This document shows positions 22,901 to 37,274 of a stretch of 64,000 nucleotides of DNA, piece by piece. Below the pieces are notes generated by a model. It made no database searches. It saw only the letters and a program-made list of their open reading frames with translations, and had not been told where the DNA came from. Each line of letters begins with the position of its first letter. The first letter of the stretch is position 1. Source of the DNA: Sisyra terminalis (lineage: Eukaryota; Arthropoda; Insecta; Neuroptera; Sisyridae); the NCBI GenBank assembly GCA_958496175.1, contig OY292274.1:2108001-2172000 (forward strand), in the 5' to 3' direction. The position numbers and the translations under genes are program-made.

Positions 22901-25270
22901 CAAACCAAACGTCTTTATTTGATACCGAAAATTAAGTTTAATTCTTTCTATCATTGTACAATTTTTATTAATAAATTAACACATTTATGTGAAAAATCAC
23001 GCAAAAGATACATTAAATCTTGAATTATTTTTTTCATTTTTTATAATGAGTTTTGTGCTAAAAATTTGTTGTGTTTTATGGTATTATGAGTATAATTATG
23101 TAAATGAATAACATTCATCATTTAAATGTATGTCTTCTCCAATTATAATTGACTCATGTGATGTAATTGTGTTTTTATATTCAAAACACAGAAAGCTTTT
23201 TTTCCTAGAATTTATATTCAAACTGAAAATCGTTTCTTCTTATAATGAATGCATTTTGTATTTACGCAGAGGGGTTGTCACAGTATTGTTTCAACAACGC
23301 TTTTCCTTTATGCATTATTTTGTTTAACAAACGAACAAAAATCCCCTTTTTCGTGACGCGTTAAGGGCGAAAAAAATCATTCTTTTCATTCCAACGACCA
23401 ATATTTTCTGACGTCTGAACATAAAAAATTGAAATGTTGACAACAATTAGTTAAAAGCAATGACCTCGATGGTGCATCATTGTATGTGATGGATGTTTTT
23501 TCAGACTTTACACACGCATATCATATTACAGTTTAATTCATTATACGCCCATTATTAACTTTCGGCATATAGCCGGCGTTAGTTCTTCATATCCTTATAG
23601 TCTAAAATCTCTCAAAAATTGTGTATGGGACTTTAAATTCAAAGGTTTAATTTGATAATATATTAATTTATTCAATTAGTTCTCTTAACAGTTATATTTT
23701 TTTCAATTGCAGTATTATTTTTTACACATTTTTTATATTACTTAATCATACTGCGTACTAAGGCATGCATCATGTTGGTGTTGATATAATCTCTATAGGT
23801 ACCCAGAAATTGAAGGTTTATTTCATAGAAGTGGTAGTTAATATTTTGAATGAAAATTAGTTAAGCATATTCAGTCTGTCATAATTTTATATTTCTTTCA
23901 TTTTGCAAGGATATGGAGTGCAAAAGATATAAAAGAATACATTCTTTGCCTAAATTTTACTCAACACTGAAATTTCTTATATTCAAGTTATTAACACACA
24001 TGCTAATAACTCGAGATCTACTTGTTCAATTCATATTATTTTTTTCTGTACTGTTCGATTATAGTTATGAAAGTTAAGTTGATGTTTTCGGTGTAAGATA
24101 TTAGCCATATCAATTTTAATAATAGATATCAAATTATGTACAAATCGCATCGTCAAGTGCTCAAATGAGAAGAAAAAGTATAGTCGCCAATTCATTATTG
24201 TAACTCCTATAGTATTTAGAATTCATATTTCTAGCTGTTACCCTCAACTTCTTTCATCCTAAGCTCAACGAGACTATATTTTCTTTTAAAAACATACAAC
24301 TCAGCGGGGATGCAGTCAGTATGCTAGTATATTATGAAATATTCCCATTTTTTTAAGGTAATCAAAGACTATGCTTTAAATGTCAATGAATTTTAAATAA
24401 CAATAATCTGTGATGAATTTTTGAAATTTGAAAAATTTCAATTTCGGTTCTGTTACTTCAGTAAAAGTAACTTTCAGGCGTACGTCTCTACTTGGCACCG
24501 TCTTATGCTCTATTTTTTTTTTTAATTTAATTCGCAAATGAATCCACCTTAATGAAAATTTAACAACAAAAGAGAAAATCATATGTCATCAATAACGTCT
24601 AAAATCTATCAGTGCCTTTATTTCGATATATTTTTCTACTTCGATAAAAAAAGTAAGAACATTTTTAATATACTTCCGATAGTTTATTTTCTCTACACAA
24701 AAAAAAATCTCTTGTTAAAGTGTAGCAAAAATATCAGGTGATAATCTTAGAACCATTGAGTTATACACTGACTAAAGTCAACTTGGTCATAAACAAGAAA
24801 ACAAGAAAATTTAATGTCATCGGCTCCCCACTTTCTTGTCTTCTTTTTGCAATTCAGCGGCCTCTCGTGACTGTCCTATTGAACTATTCACTGTGTTCAT
24901 ATTTTGCCTTTACTTCTATGTCGTCTTAAGGTGCATTTTTATGCAGTCGCTAGTCACTGATTTCTAGCGGAAAATGTGGTCACGTGACTGAAATGTAATA
25001 TGTGTACCATCTGAAAAAAGTGGCGATAAAACTGAATTTTATTTAGCTTTTTTCCCGGATTTTATCAGACATATCATGCATGTCTATTCTCCAAAAATAA
25101 TTTTCTTTATTAATACATTTTCAAAAAGAGTACATAGTCGGTACATTTATTACTAATAAGTTGAATGTTTACTCACAAGTCTTAATACATAGTTATTACT
25201 CGCACTTATATACAAGTTCCTATAAAATAACGTGGTTATATCGATAGATTGACATTCGATAATATTACGT
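19952..25270. other. AT-rich DNA without recognisable gene
   Basis: No exon, RNA gene or complete element was recognised. About 24480-24590 resembles the left half of the TTAA-flanked MITE at 57566-57776 (shared TTTAATTTAATTCGC and AATGAAAATTTA). The region is probably intergenic or part of the first intron of the integrin gene. Confidence 0.45.
24480..24590. repeat. Partial copy of the 57.6 kb MITE
   Basis: ACGTCTCTACTTGG, a T run, TTTAATTTAATTCGCAAATG, AATGAAAATTTA and ACAAAAGAG follow in the same order and spacing as in 57566-57690. The right inverted repeat is not visible, so only the left part remains. Confidence 0.5.
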
Positions 25271-26139
25271 TGATAATATTACGAGAAGTCCAATTTTTTT
25301 CACAACATATGAGCGCCGATCATACATTTAAGAAGTTAAGATTATGAAAAAATTCATAATTAATTAAATTGCAATCCAACTAAAGGTTGCATTTTTTTAA
25401 TTTTACATCATATTGTTATCAACATATCTATTGTAAGGCTGATATGTTCCATAAGCTCAATGTTAAATTTGAGTGTGTATACAATATATATAGAATATAA
25501 TGCGGTTCAATTTATCTAGTATAATTTAATATAATAATATATAAAAATCATACCATAAAGATAAATTTGAACAGAAGTTCAAACAAAAATATTTGTGACG
25601 TATTGCCCAGATACGTATTTCGATTGCCAAGCAATCTTCCTCAGTGGTCATTAAGTAGTTTGAATCGCTCCGTGCCTGCTTTGTGATGTTTCAAAAGTAA
25701 GTTATAAATATGAAAACGTGAATCATCACAAAGCAGTCACGGAGTGATCCAAACTATTTGAGGCAAATGAGGAAGATTGCTTGGCAAACGAAATACGTAT
25801 CTGGGCAAAACGTCACAAATATTTTTGTTTGAACTTCTGTTTAAATTTATCTTTATGGTATGATTTTTATATATTATTATATTAAATTATACTAGATAAA
25901 TTGGACCGCATTATATTCTATATATATTGTATACACACTCAAATTTAACATAGAGCTTATGGAACATATCAGCCTTACAATAGATATGTTGATAACAATA
26001 TGGTGTAAAATTAAAAAAATGCAACCTTTAGTTGGATTGCAATTTAACTAATTATGAATTTTTCCATAATCTTAACTTCTTAAATGTATGATCGGCGTTC
26101 ATATGTTGTAAAAAAATGGGGCGTCTCGTAATATTATCA
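25271..26139. repeat. 869 bp near-perfect palindrome (foldback element)
   Basis: The left arm runs from TGATAATATTACGAGA at 25271 to about 25690. The right arm runs from about 25727 to 26139, where CTCGTAATATTATCA closes it. The centre is near 25705, with an unpaired loop of only about 35 bp (around AAGTAAGTTATAAATATG). The arms keep long matching blocks, for example CATAAGCTCAATGTTAAATT against its inverse near 25942. Embedded in both arms is the core unit also found once at 3241-3575. There is no open frame. Transcription from either side would give a hairpin RNA of over 400 bp. It could be a foldback DNA transposon or an inverted duplication of the 3.2 kb type element. Confidence 0.85.
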
Positions 26140-29100
26140 TTTTGAAAATATTAAAGATTATGTACTACAATATAATTTGTATTCTTTTAAATTGGTGTCA
26201 TTGATAGATGCTCAATGGGCACATTGATACGCCAACCCTTGCTCAAATACAAGAATATTTGAAGAGCAAATCTATCAAATTATTTATTTTAGCTAGAATA
26301 TGTAGTTGTAAAATTTGTTTACTTAAAATACGTCTACGTTTATTTTTAAGTGCTAACCTATCTTATTTTTTTGCAATTATTTTCGATTTATTTCCCAGAC
26401 TCATTAACTAACCGCGTATTTACAAGTTTACAAAGTAACGTTAAAGCTCATTAGCATTGCTTTTTAACATAAAAATGTAAGATAGTTGATATCGTTGATA
26501 TGATGCTGCATTTTCTTATAAACATACCGATCTTAATAAATAATCTATGACCATATTTAACAAACTGAGTCGGTTTTGCTGTATTATATCAAACAACACA
26601 CAGTGCATAAGACTACGTTTTTTCTGAGATAAACGAGATACCAACGATTTTTTTTATTTAACTTAAGTGATAATTATTTATCCTGGTTACAAGGCAAACG
26701 AAGCGACAATTATCTACTTTAATATTTGTTCTATCTAAATTAAATACTTGCCATGATATAAGCTAACAGAGACCTAAACTGTTTTATCAACGTGGAAAGT
26801 AAATATAAAAGAGACGATATACGTTATAATCACACGTAGGTACTTTCCACTATCGTTATATTGGAGATAAATAACGCTACTAGTTTTATTTACGGAAACG
26901 ATGAAAGTATTCTTTAAAATCATATTATTTCCGGTCTCACGATAAGAGTTTGATTCTCTAATGAAAATATTTCGAATACAAGCTTTGAAGCATCAAGAAA
27001 TTAAAATGAACATATCTGAAAATAGGTTTGTCATAAGTGAAATTTTAAGAAAACCACTTGACTCACATAGCACATAATATTGGTTTCAAGATAAGAATTT
27101 TCTGAGTCACTCTTTACAAGAAAACATGAACTGTTTTCACACATGTCGGAAATTAATAGTTTAATGGTAAATTATATATACGTTATGTCGACCTTGTAAT
27201 CCCCATTCATATCTGTAAAAATATTTCAACCAAGTTCACGCCTTCCTGAATGTAAAAACAGGGTTGAAATATTCAAGGGTACAAAATGTGGGAGCAATCA
27301 CCAAATGTATTTATAAAAATGAGCATTTTAACGGGAACATTTGACAATACTTTATATTTCAAACTAGTGTTCTCTTTCAGTCAACGGCACAACCACGCAA
27401 ATATGAGGCACAACGAAGCGTGTGTTAATTCACTGTTCTATTATAAATTCCTTAACAAATAGCACACGTAAAACTCCAATAGCTTTGACATGAAAATGGT
27501 TTTTGTATTTGCAATTAAAAGTAGAGCTCTAAAAATCTCTTGAATATCTACCTGGAGATGTTAAGATGTGAGGACAACCTTGGGTACATACCTGAGGTAG
27601 ACACCAATTCTATTCAACCATTGATTTGTGTTTTTTTACCTTATTTCTCAAACACAGTTGACTCACTGATTACTTCCATTTATACTCAACCCTAACGAAT
27701 ATGTTTGTGGTCACGTATTTTTTTATCATTGTCAAGAATTCACAACGATTCCCATAATATTTTTGATTAGATCAGATCCACCCTAATTGGCCTAATTTTC
27801 TTGAACTATAACTTTTATAGATAGCTATAGAAATTTATTCCAACGATACGAATAAGATAGACAATCCACGGACATAGAAAAACCAGAAAATAAAGAGAAC
27901 GATAAACATCGACATGATGAATATGGTGCCACAACATTCCGATGCATTAACTTTGTGCTGTTGATCTTCTTCCGCCCCCGAATCTCAAACAATGACCACA
28001 CCTTGTCGATGTTTTAACGATAATGTCCGCGTTTTTCCTCTATCTTATTTCTATGTCATATAGATTCCAAATTCAATTTAGGGTTTTTCCTTTAAATATT
28101 TATTTTACATATATACGAAATGCATACAATGTACATTTGTTTCATGTTATTTTTTCAATCATCTCGAAATTTAGTTATTCTTGATTATTTTGCCTTGAAA
28201 ACATTTTTATGGTCGAATTTGCCTGCAAAACTTTTAACAAAATACTGCAAATATAAATTTTACAATGACATCACCATATTTTAAAAGAATGATTCATAAG
28301 AATCATAATAATACTTAATTGTGATAATATGTTTATTTGCCAAGACATTTCTTCCAAATTTCAAGCCGTTATGTGACAAACTGCCTTAATTTTTTTAAGT
28401 CACCCGCAAAGATTGTTTTATTTCTAACAATTTCAGTCTTCTGCCTTTGAAGTCTCTTTAATTTATTGAATTTTTTTTTTTTGTTTGTATCTATATATTT
28501 ATATTATTTATTCTGTACCAAAAATAATTTATAAGGCCTGACAAAAGCTTATATAAACGTAAGTTTGTTTTATTGAAAAATTACAGGGCTTATATGGTGA
28601 AACGTGTAACAAAACTTTTACAAAAGATGTTTTATGAAAAGAAAAGCAAAACTGAAGTTATATGTCAATGTTTATACACATTTGTTGCGTGTAAAATCAA
28701 TTTGTTATCAACCACACGTGAAGATCAAGAGGACTTTTATTATAATATAAAGGCCATGCCATCGCTGAGGGCTTGTATCTTTTGTATACATTTAAATATA
28801 AATTTATTCTATATCTCTGCAGGCATTTTCTTGCGAACATCCAGAAATGAAATTTGAAGCCTATGACAGCCACTTGGTAAGATCTATGTATCGGTGAAGT
28901 ATAAATTTAGAACATTTTTAAAACTCCAACTGTAGTATTTTAGTTTTGACATTGGATTGACTTAAAAAATACATTGAAAGTATTTATGAGCATCAAGAAG
29001 CACATTTTCTTATTTATATTCCGATTTAAAAAAATTAAATAACAGTTTATTTATACCAAAAAACAGCATGTTTATAAGAGCCTTATTAGAGGAAACTGGC

Positions 29101-32100
29101 CGAAATTAGTTTTGATTCTGATTCCAGTATATAAGGTTTTAATTTATAAGCATATTTATAATTATATTGGATATCATCAGAAAATAGTTATATATTGTAA
29201 ATACTATTATGTCTGAGATTAAGGAAAATAGGTATGAGGTTCCAAAAATATGTTCCAAGTGTTCATATGTAGAATTTAACAATAAATCGTTAGAAATAGG
29301 AGCTGGAGTAAATATAAATTTTGATGGTTTCAATTTCAGTTCCATTAAGTACAAATATTTTAGCTTATGTTCCTCCAAAACCTTTCGGTTTTAGTTTTGA
29401 TGTTAACTGTAATAAATTACTGGACTGTAAAAACTTTTCTTCTCCTTTTTTGATCGTTTGTTCAATACTTTGAATCGTGATGTACGCAACTTATACTCGA
29501 CTTACGCAAATTACGAATACCCAACTTATGTCGTAAGTGCTACGATTTCGGGCTTTATTTACGGATTCGTAAAATGAAATGCTAGTGGCTTTTTGAACCT
29601 TATCCGTCCATCGGATTGGTAAAATTTTTCTTTTGTTGGTGAGTTCTGGTCTATCTTTTTCGGAACTATACAAGGCTTCTGGTTTCCCTTGGATCATAAG
29701 TCAATTTTTGCTTATTCATCATGAAGCTCAACATAACAAAAAAAGTCAATTTTTTATAAATTTTGCTCTATTTTTGATGAAAATTATAGTTATTTATTAA
29801 GAATTAAATCGTAGGTACTATAATAAATACTAAATAAATGTTATTATGCGACAAGAGATAAAGGAATTGAAAAAGTATTAAATAATAATAACCAAAAAAT
29901 GATAACCATGTATATTCCGCCAAACCTGAAATTTTTAAGATTTGATTTTTTCTAAGAAGGTTTCAAACCTCTGGATCACACTGTTGAAGATTAATAAGTA
30001 CCTATATTTTTGAAAGTAAAAAAAACAACCTCTTCACACAGGACTTAAGTCAAAGGGCTCAAACAAAGGCTTATTTTGACGGTTTCAAACGAAAAACCAT
30101 AGACATAGATTTAAAAACTCAATCGTTTGTCGGCATGTCAATAACAACCCGCAGAGAATAAAAGTTAAAACTTCAACCCCAAAAACCTCTTATATTCTTT
30201 GAAATTTAATGGCCCGTATCCACGTTTTTCTATAACAAATCGTCCGCACCGATCATGATGACATACCCTAAATCTTGATCAAATAATATCACGTTTTTTA
30301 ATTTAATTTCAAATAAATGTACACATTCTTACAATTGGGACTAGATATATGAAACACAAAAAACGAACAAAATAATATTTCACATTCAACCTTTGACATT
30401 TGTAGAGAAAACTTAATATTTTCACAATCGTAAATTTCTGTTTTATAATGCCATTTGAATATTATGACAAATCGTTAGTAAAAAGAGGTGCACTTAACAT
30501 ATACTGAGCCATCGTAGTATTTAAATGTCATTTAGATATAACAATGTCATTTCTGCGTTTCGAGTTCTGCAAATATCTTTGAATATATTTCAATAGGGTG
30601 GATTTAAATTCTTCGGCTACAATTTAGGGTGCTAAGTGGGAAAATAAGGGTGTCACCACAAAATATGCAATAAATGTAAGTAAGAGAAATTCAATATAGA
30701 AATTCACTTCGATGGGTTGAAGAATCGACTTCAGTGTATGTAAACTTATAAATAGAAAGCATTGAGTCTATTTAGATAAGCTATAAGTTTAAATAAATAC
30801 AGACCCAGCCACTGCCTTTACATTCAATATCATAATAATACAAATATTAAAAATTATGGTCTTCATCCGTCTTATATATGTACTATTGCCACATTAGAAA
30901 CGATAAGACGAGACAACAAAATTATCTGAACTATTTACTCCAATTGATAAGCGTGTAATCCACACGTGGATGAGACTATTTTTTAATGAAATTGATAACC
31001 CAACATCTGGGAACCCTCATAAAATAAACTAAAAGCATTTTATTAATAACGGACTTTTTAATATTTATTGGTGTTATGAAATCTATTATCATCCCTTTTT
31101 ATTGATAGATACAAAGTTAACGATTATTTTTATCGTTTTATTGCATTTATAGTTTCCAAAAGTAAATGGACATATTGCCTAATTGAAATAAGAATGTTGT
31201 AGATAGTGCCTACTTCTTTCATGTCAAAAACACCATTGACTTTGGCACAACTTAATTATAACACATATCAAAGTTTTAGGGTGCCAATAATGCGGGTATT
31301 GGCGATAATTAGAGATTATCAATCAGCCTTAAACAGATATAAGGGCGTAAAATGTCACATGAGTCACAACTTCACAAGCCTCATTTATTTCCATTGCCAA
31401 GGAATTTTATTTTGTAGCACATTTGAAGTGTTTGAATCAATTAATCAAATCAAACCAATATACTATGTTAAAGAAAAAAATATCGACCAGTTTTTATGAA
31501 ATCTTTTCTTCTTCTTTTTTTTTTATTTCCATTTTTAGAAGTCATCACTCATCTGTGTTAAAGCAATAAATTTAATGTAATGGAAAATAATTTATCCGTT
31601 GCATAACATCACATGCATCGAATAGATATTCTTTAATATCATGCATATCATTATAATATCTTATTAAAGACAGTGATGTTTTCAGAATGGTATAAAAACA
31701 AATAATTTGATCGGTAAAACAAAAACGATGATGACGCGAAGCTTTTATTTCAATAAAACAACAGTGAATTGGAGTATCTTCTATTTGAATAGTTTGAATG
31801 GATCGAATAAGCTATCAAAACTATTTATCAACCATAAATGAGATATACTTCGTCAAATATTCTATCGATCAAATTTTAATTAAAAATACAACGTCGAGTC
31901 TCCTGGTTTTTGTAACTTTTTTTTAAGTCACGCAAAAATGCAACTCTTTGATGACTAATATAGGTAGTTGAATGACGCATTTTACTGGAAAATCTTTATA
32001 TATGTAAGAATAGTTATGAAATTCAAATTGTATTTGTACTTTCAAGAATTTTCAAATTACTCATTAACAAGATAATTGTAGTGGGTTTAATTGAGTACTT

Positions 32101-32266
32101 CGATAATTAAATTGGTTTTGGAAGTACATTTTATTGGCATACGTTTGTTTAATTTTTCAAAACTGTAGTTTTACACTTCATTCTTTTAAGCCATAGTTAA
32201 GATTCAACTATTTTAAACTGTGGCACCAATTCCAATTGCAGTCTATAGTGTTAGAATTTATAAGTA
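26140..32266. other. AT-rich DNA without recognisable gene
   Basis: I see no supported exon. Open frames at 26208-26411, 28573-28857, 29139-29394 and 31206-31499 lack homology and splice context. The stretch is probably intronic or intergenic. Confidence 0.45.
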
Positions 32267-33680
32267 GGGGAGACTGGGTACAAAAGTAACGGCGGGTCGA
32301 AAGTAACAAATGCTTTCTAGGTTTATCGTTTTGCTCCTATAAGGTGATAGCCTAGAGCACCCCCCCTCAATCGCATTAAGTCGACGCCTGCGCAGTGCGT
32401 TGTTAGGTTATATAATAGGACGTAATGTGTTTTAACGAGCCAAAAGTAAGTTTTTCGACGTTTTTTTATTTATTGTTTACATAGTCATAAAAGGATCATA
32501 GCAATTCGAATGTTTGCATATCCATTCTTCAGTAGATAAATTGTACATTGTTTAAATTCATTTTTGTCTAGCACGTTCCGTTTTAAAGTTATATTACACG
32601 TTTTATTAAAAATGAGAATGGGTACAAAAGTAACATAGCCCTCTAGGGTACAAAAATAATATGTTACTTTTGTCCTCGTAATGATTTTATTACTAACATC
32701 ATATTTTTATGGATATCTACTTCAATAGAATAGTTTTCGATACATTTCCGTGTCGGTAGTTTTTCATGCAGTAGTTCTTATGCGTTGTTGCGCCATTCTA
32801 TTGATTCATTTCCTTAAAATATATATTTTTTGAGTACACCTATCCCCCGATTTACACGATACTCGTTTTACACCATTTCGCTTTTACACGGTATATAAAC
32901 TAATGAAATTCGGAAAATTTATAAAAATGTATTTTTGGTTACATAATCATATCCATAATACATATGTTGAAATTATTTTTGAGTTTCTTTAATTTGGCAA
33001 CACTGATTGTAATAACAAGGGATTCCCCTTTCTGATAGTTCCTCAAAGTGATAGCAAATAAATTTCGAACATACCTGAATTTATTAAGTTTCAGCAGGTA
33101 CTTTTTGAAAAATTTTTCGTTTTTATTTTTGTTTTCATTTTTAGAATAAGTTCACTACGACATCACGCCATTTTTTGGGCAAACTTTACCTAGTTTAAAG
33201 TTTCTGGATATGTTTTACTCTTGTTCCATTTGAATAAATGACTTAATTGCGCGTTTTTTTTCGTTTTACACGGTTTTATATAGGAAAAACAAAGATTTCA
33301 TTTCACACGGATTTATCTGGAACCTATCTTCAGTGTAAATCGGGGGATAGGTGTCTTTAAAATACTGAGTTTGGTTTATATCATTAATATAAAGTATTTA
33401 AATAAGTAATTTGTTGATTTAACTTGTACTATGTTTTCATTAGCAACCCTTAGCAGCTTTGTTACTTTCGACCCGCCTAGGTGGTCGAAAGTAACAACTG
33501 ACAAATTTTTTAACTCTATGTTATTCATATAAAATACACCATAATTTAATAAATCAAGTTACTATCGTGAAGAAAATAAACTAAATTTATATGTGATTAT
33601 ATTTATTTAATGGCAATAATAACACCCAGCCAGAAATCAAGGTAAAAGTAAAAATTGTTACTTTTGTACCCGGTCTACCC
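32267..33680. mobile_element. TA-flanked TIR element (1.4 kb) with a nested insertion
   Basis: The left end GGGGAGACTGGGTACAAAAG (continuing TAAC) and the inverse of the right end, GGGTAGACCGGGTACAAAAG (continuing TAAC), differ at two of 24 positions. Both sides are flanked by TA (32265-32266; 33681-33682). Fragments of the end motif recur inside (GGGTACAAAAGTAAC near 32619; a GTTACTTTTG inverse near 32662). A 13 bp stem (GTTACTTTCGACC paired with GGTCGAAAGTAAC) lies at about 33463-33497. A second element occupies 32836-33354. There is no transposase frame. The overall style resembles the element at 19053-19949. Confidence 0.65.
32836..33354. mobile_element. Nested 519 bp element with perfect 22 bp TIRs
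   Basis: ACACCTATCCCCCGATTTAC (continuing AC) at 32836-32857 is repeated exactly in inverse at 33333-33354. Variants of the TTTACACGG motif recur just inside both ends (near 32885 and 33270-33310). There is no clear target duplication (left flank GAGT, right flank CTTT) and no coding capacity. It sits inside the element 32267-33680, so it is the younger insertion. Its superfamily is undetermined. Confidence 0.7.
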
Positions 33681-33683
33681 TAC

Positions 33684-36600
33684 ACTTACCTAACTAATTC
33701 TTGAAAAATTGCCTTAAATAGTATACAATATTGGTATATATTTTGATATTAAAGAACTTTCATTAAGGATACACTGTTAAGGAGCTGTCAGCAATCAAAA
33801 GGAAATTACCATTTTTATTCGTTATAGTTTGCCATTACCATGAGCAAATTTACGCCTCATCAACGCTTTGAAATTATTTTATTAAAATTGACTTTGAAAA
33901 TCAGTCTTCTATAACGTACATACATGTACTATATATCATTGCTTTTAGCGATGAAACTCATTAATTACTGGCTGAGTGGTTTTATTAACAAACAAAACCG
34001 CAGATTTTGAGGTAAAACAAACCCAGAAACATTATTTCAAAATTCTGCGAAAATTTCTTTTATCAAACATTATTAATGGTAAAGAGAGTTTTGGGTTTTC
34101 CAAACTTAAATTACAGTTTTTGAATTGTATATTCTGATATTGAATACATTTAAAATTTTGTGATAGATTATATTTATTTAATAAATCTAACTTTTACCAT
34201 ATATACAGACAATTATTTCATTATTTAATAGTTACAGACAATTGTTTTCCTGATAAAAGTTTTAGTTTGATACTGATAAAAATGATTTTCGTCTCAAACT
34301 TCGTGAAAAATATCCGACTATCAAATTTTAAATAATTTAATTAGATTGAATTTATGAAAAACTACATCTTGAACTAACTTGATTGTTATTGGTTATAAAA
34401 AAAACATATTTCATTTACTCAGAGCATCTGGTCTAGTTATTCCACAGTTTGCATACGTCTAATAAAATTTAACTGGGACACGTGTAGGTTCCGTAAACGT
34501 TTCATGTACTATTTATACATTCCTATTAGTTATTGCCTACTTGAAAAATGTATTGCTAACGTTCTCATAATAACAAAACAATAGCCGGAACGCGCGACTA
34601 GACATCACAAGTCCTTTAATAGACATTTATTGTGTACGTGTTTTTATTTTAAAGAGCACTTCAATTTTATTTTCAATTATTTCCGTTTCATCTCAAAACA
34701 ATTCTAAAGATTAAACAGTCTTTCATCTTAAGTACAAGATATAATACCCGTAAAAAGAACTATTAATCAGATATATTTATACACGGGGTCATATCCAAAA
34801 GATAATTGCTAAAATTTTAATATGTTTGTACTTGAAATGCTTAAAAGAAACCAGGAACAAATTCTATCAAAGTAAAAGCCTATTCACTCTCAAGTGTCGT
34901 TAACTATTTTTAGAATCACTTAAAGCTTTCATAAAATCAACTTTCGTAATTATTGAGTTTATTTCTAGCACGATTTTTATGCGTTTTCAATTGTATAAGC
35001 ATAGTTCAAAGATTGTCTTTTGACCCTTCTTTATGCTTGATTTCTCTGCCGTTTCAGATTTATTCGAATCGGATAGAAATTTCTCTGAGTCATCGTATTT
35101 GTGCTAATTTTATTGCAAATCCGGTCAAAATCATGGTCACTGTCAGGTTGAACATAATTAAATTAACAATTAAATAACAGGATGCATAAGTACATACTTC
35201 CACTGGTAAGATTCGATGTATTTGCTAAAAATACTGCGACTAAATTTAGAAATTTCTTTAAAGTTAATAAGTGATTAAGCATTTTAATGTTCAAACATTA
35301 TTTGGGCGATGACTTCAAAATGTAGGTAAAGACAATTTATATAATTTTGAAAATTTTATTGAAGTAAAGGTTGACGAACTTGATGCTTATGTTTAACTGA
35401 AAGAGTTAAGTAACACACTAGGTAAACAAATAATAAATTAACATCCAATTGACCACCGTGTGTAAGCATAAATTACAATTTTGTTTATATTTGTTTTAAA
35501 ATTTCGAGATTACTTAAAATTAAATCCCGTACGAATTGAAATCTTTTTGATCTTCTTCATTAATTGAAATGCTCCCAAGTGCCACAGTTATCACGCTGAT
35601 CACAAGTAAATATAATGAAGTTCTTTTTCTTTTGTATTCTCTTCAAGCAATATTGAAATCAATACAAAGGTAGGGCCAATTAATGAAGCTAATATCACTC
35701 CAGGAGTCACTGAAAAATATATTTCGTAAACAATCGCAAACGATTTCTGTTTATGGGTTTGCTAGCATCCCCCTTGTCTGATATTACTATTCAATTTTAT
35801 TAAGGAATGAGTAACGATATGGGCATCGAAGCGAACCAACCCCTAGAATCTAGATGATGGTGAGGAGAAATGACATAGCAATTAGTTATTGATTGATACT
35901 TTTGATACTTTTCTATAGAGAAATAGTGGAATTGCCCTACATGGGAGAATTTATTGTTATTCTGAAATATGTAAAGCTCTTTCAATGCATTTGAATGCAA
36001 TCGTTTGCAAATGTGCAATGAGGAAGAATTAATTTAATAGGAATCGTATGCGATACGGTTTCGAAACTTTGACATTAGTATCACCCACACTATCTGATTT
36101 ATTACCAATTGAACCCCATTTTAACGAAAGATTAAAAATCGGGACATTTTAGGTCACTGGAATTCTCTGAAATTGAGAATCAATAAAATAGATTTATGAT
36201 TATTGGTTAACAACTTTATGGTCAACTTTTTGTGGGGTTTATTTTATATTTACAACAATTTGTATTCCGAAAGCATCTTCGTCGCCAAAACATAACTTTC
36301 TTGTATCTAGGACATAATATAATAAAAGAGCATGTTTCAAATGGGAGCACTGCAGTTAAATGATCTTTTGCCAACACTCTGCTATCCCTGTAAGTGCTTT
36401 GCTAGTCGAATCTGTAAACGTAATAAATCGAATACAACGAAAGTCGAACTCATTTCCATCAAAACGAATCGCAATTGCAACGTCTCACATGCATAGGGGG
36501 TCGCTCACCTCCACTTCGCTCGTTGGCATAAAACACCAATATTCGCACAAACAGCATTTCCTGTTGATAGAATGCATAATGCACTTTCCGTCTAACACAC

Positions 36601-37274
36601 GTTTTATGACATCAATTTGTTATGTAAATGCGCATGTAAATTGACTTTATTTGGAAATTGAATTTAAAAATAGAAAATTCTTAAATTCCATTTGCGAAAC
36701 AAAAGTAAATTGTAATAGATACAGTATCTGCTGTTGTATAGAAAATGCAATACCTTTGAGGTATCATGCCGAACATGTTTTAAATCTTTTAAAATACGAC
36801 AGGCTCGTGTTTGGTTTTAATTACTGAGATTTGACACTCATGCGGGAAACCGCTTTTAAACCATTCCAACAAACAGCGACTTCTTCTTTACATTGCTCCG
36901 AATTTTTGCGGCTCGTAATAAACATTGTTTTGGGGATAAAAACTTTATTCTCACATATTGCAATAAATATTATGATCTTATTTTGATTGTTTAATTGCTT
37001 GTAAATTGTTTACACCGTTGAATTAGAACTAGCTGCAACATATACATTCATTCTATGAAAGGAACTATATTTGCTTTTTCTGTTACTTTGCACATATGTT
37101 GATTTTTTTATATTCATTGAACTTATATGTTCACTTTTAACTCAACTTTAAAATTACTTAAATGGAAAATTTAAGTTTAAAGTCAGGAAATTAAGGATTG
37201 TTAAACAAATTTTATTGAAAACAACAATTTCAGGTATTTAATCAAAATAATAATTAAATATTTAATATAAACTT
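33684..37274. other. AT-rich DNA, probably intron, no exon identified
   Basis: Nothing firm is seen. Two patches are worth a look: a minus-strand hydrophobic open frame at about 35600-35760, and a less AT-rich stretch at 36360-36650 open in one plus frame. Neither is supported as a gene. Confidence 0.4.

Noticed and set aside
36360..36644. Less AT-rich 94-codon open frame as a possible first integrin exon
   Set aside because: No signal peptide, no integrin N-terminal motif (FN-E, YFGYS) and no suitable donor.
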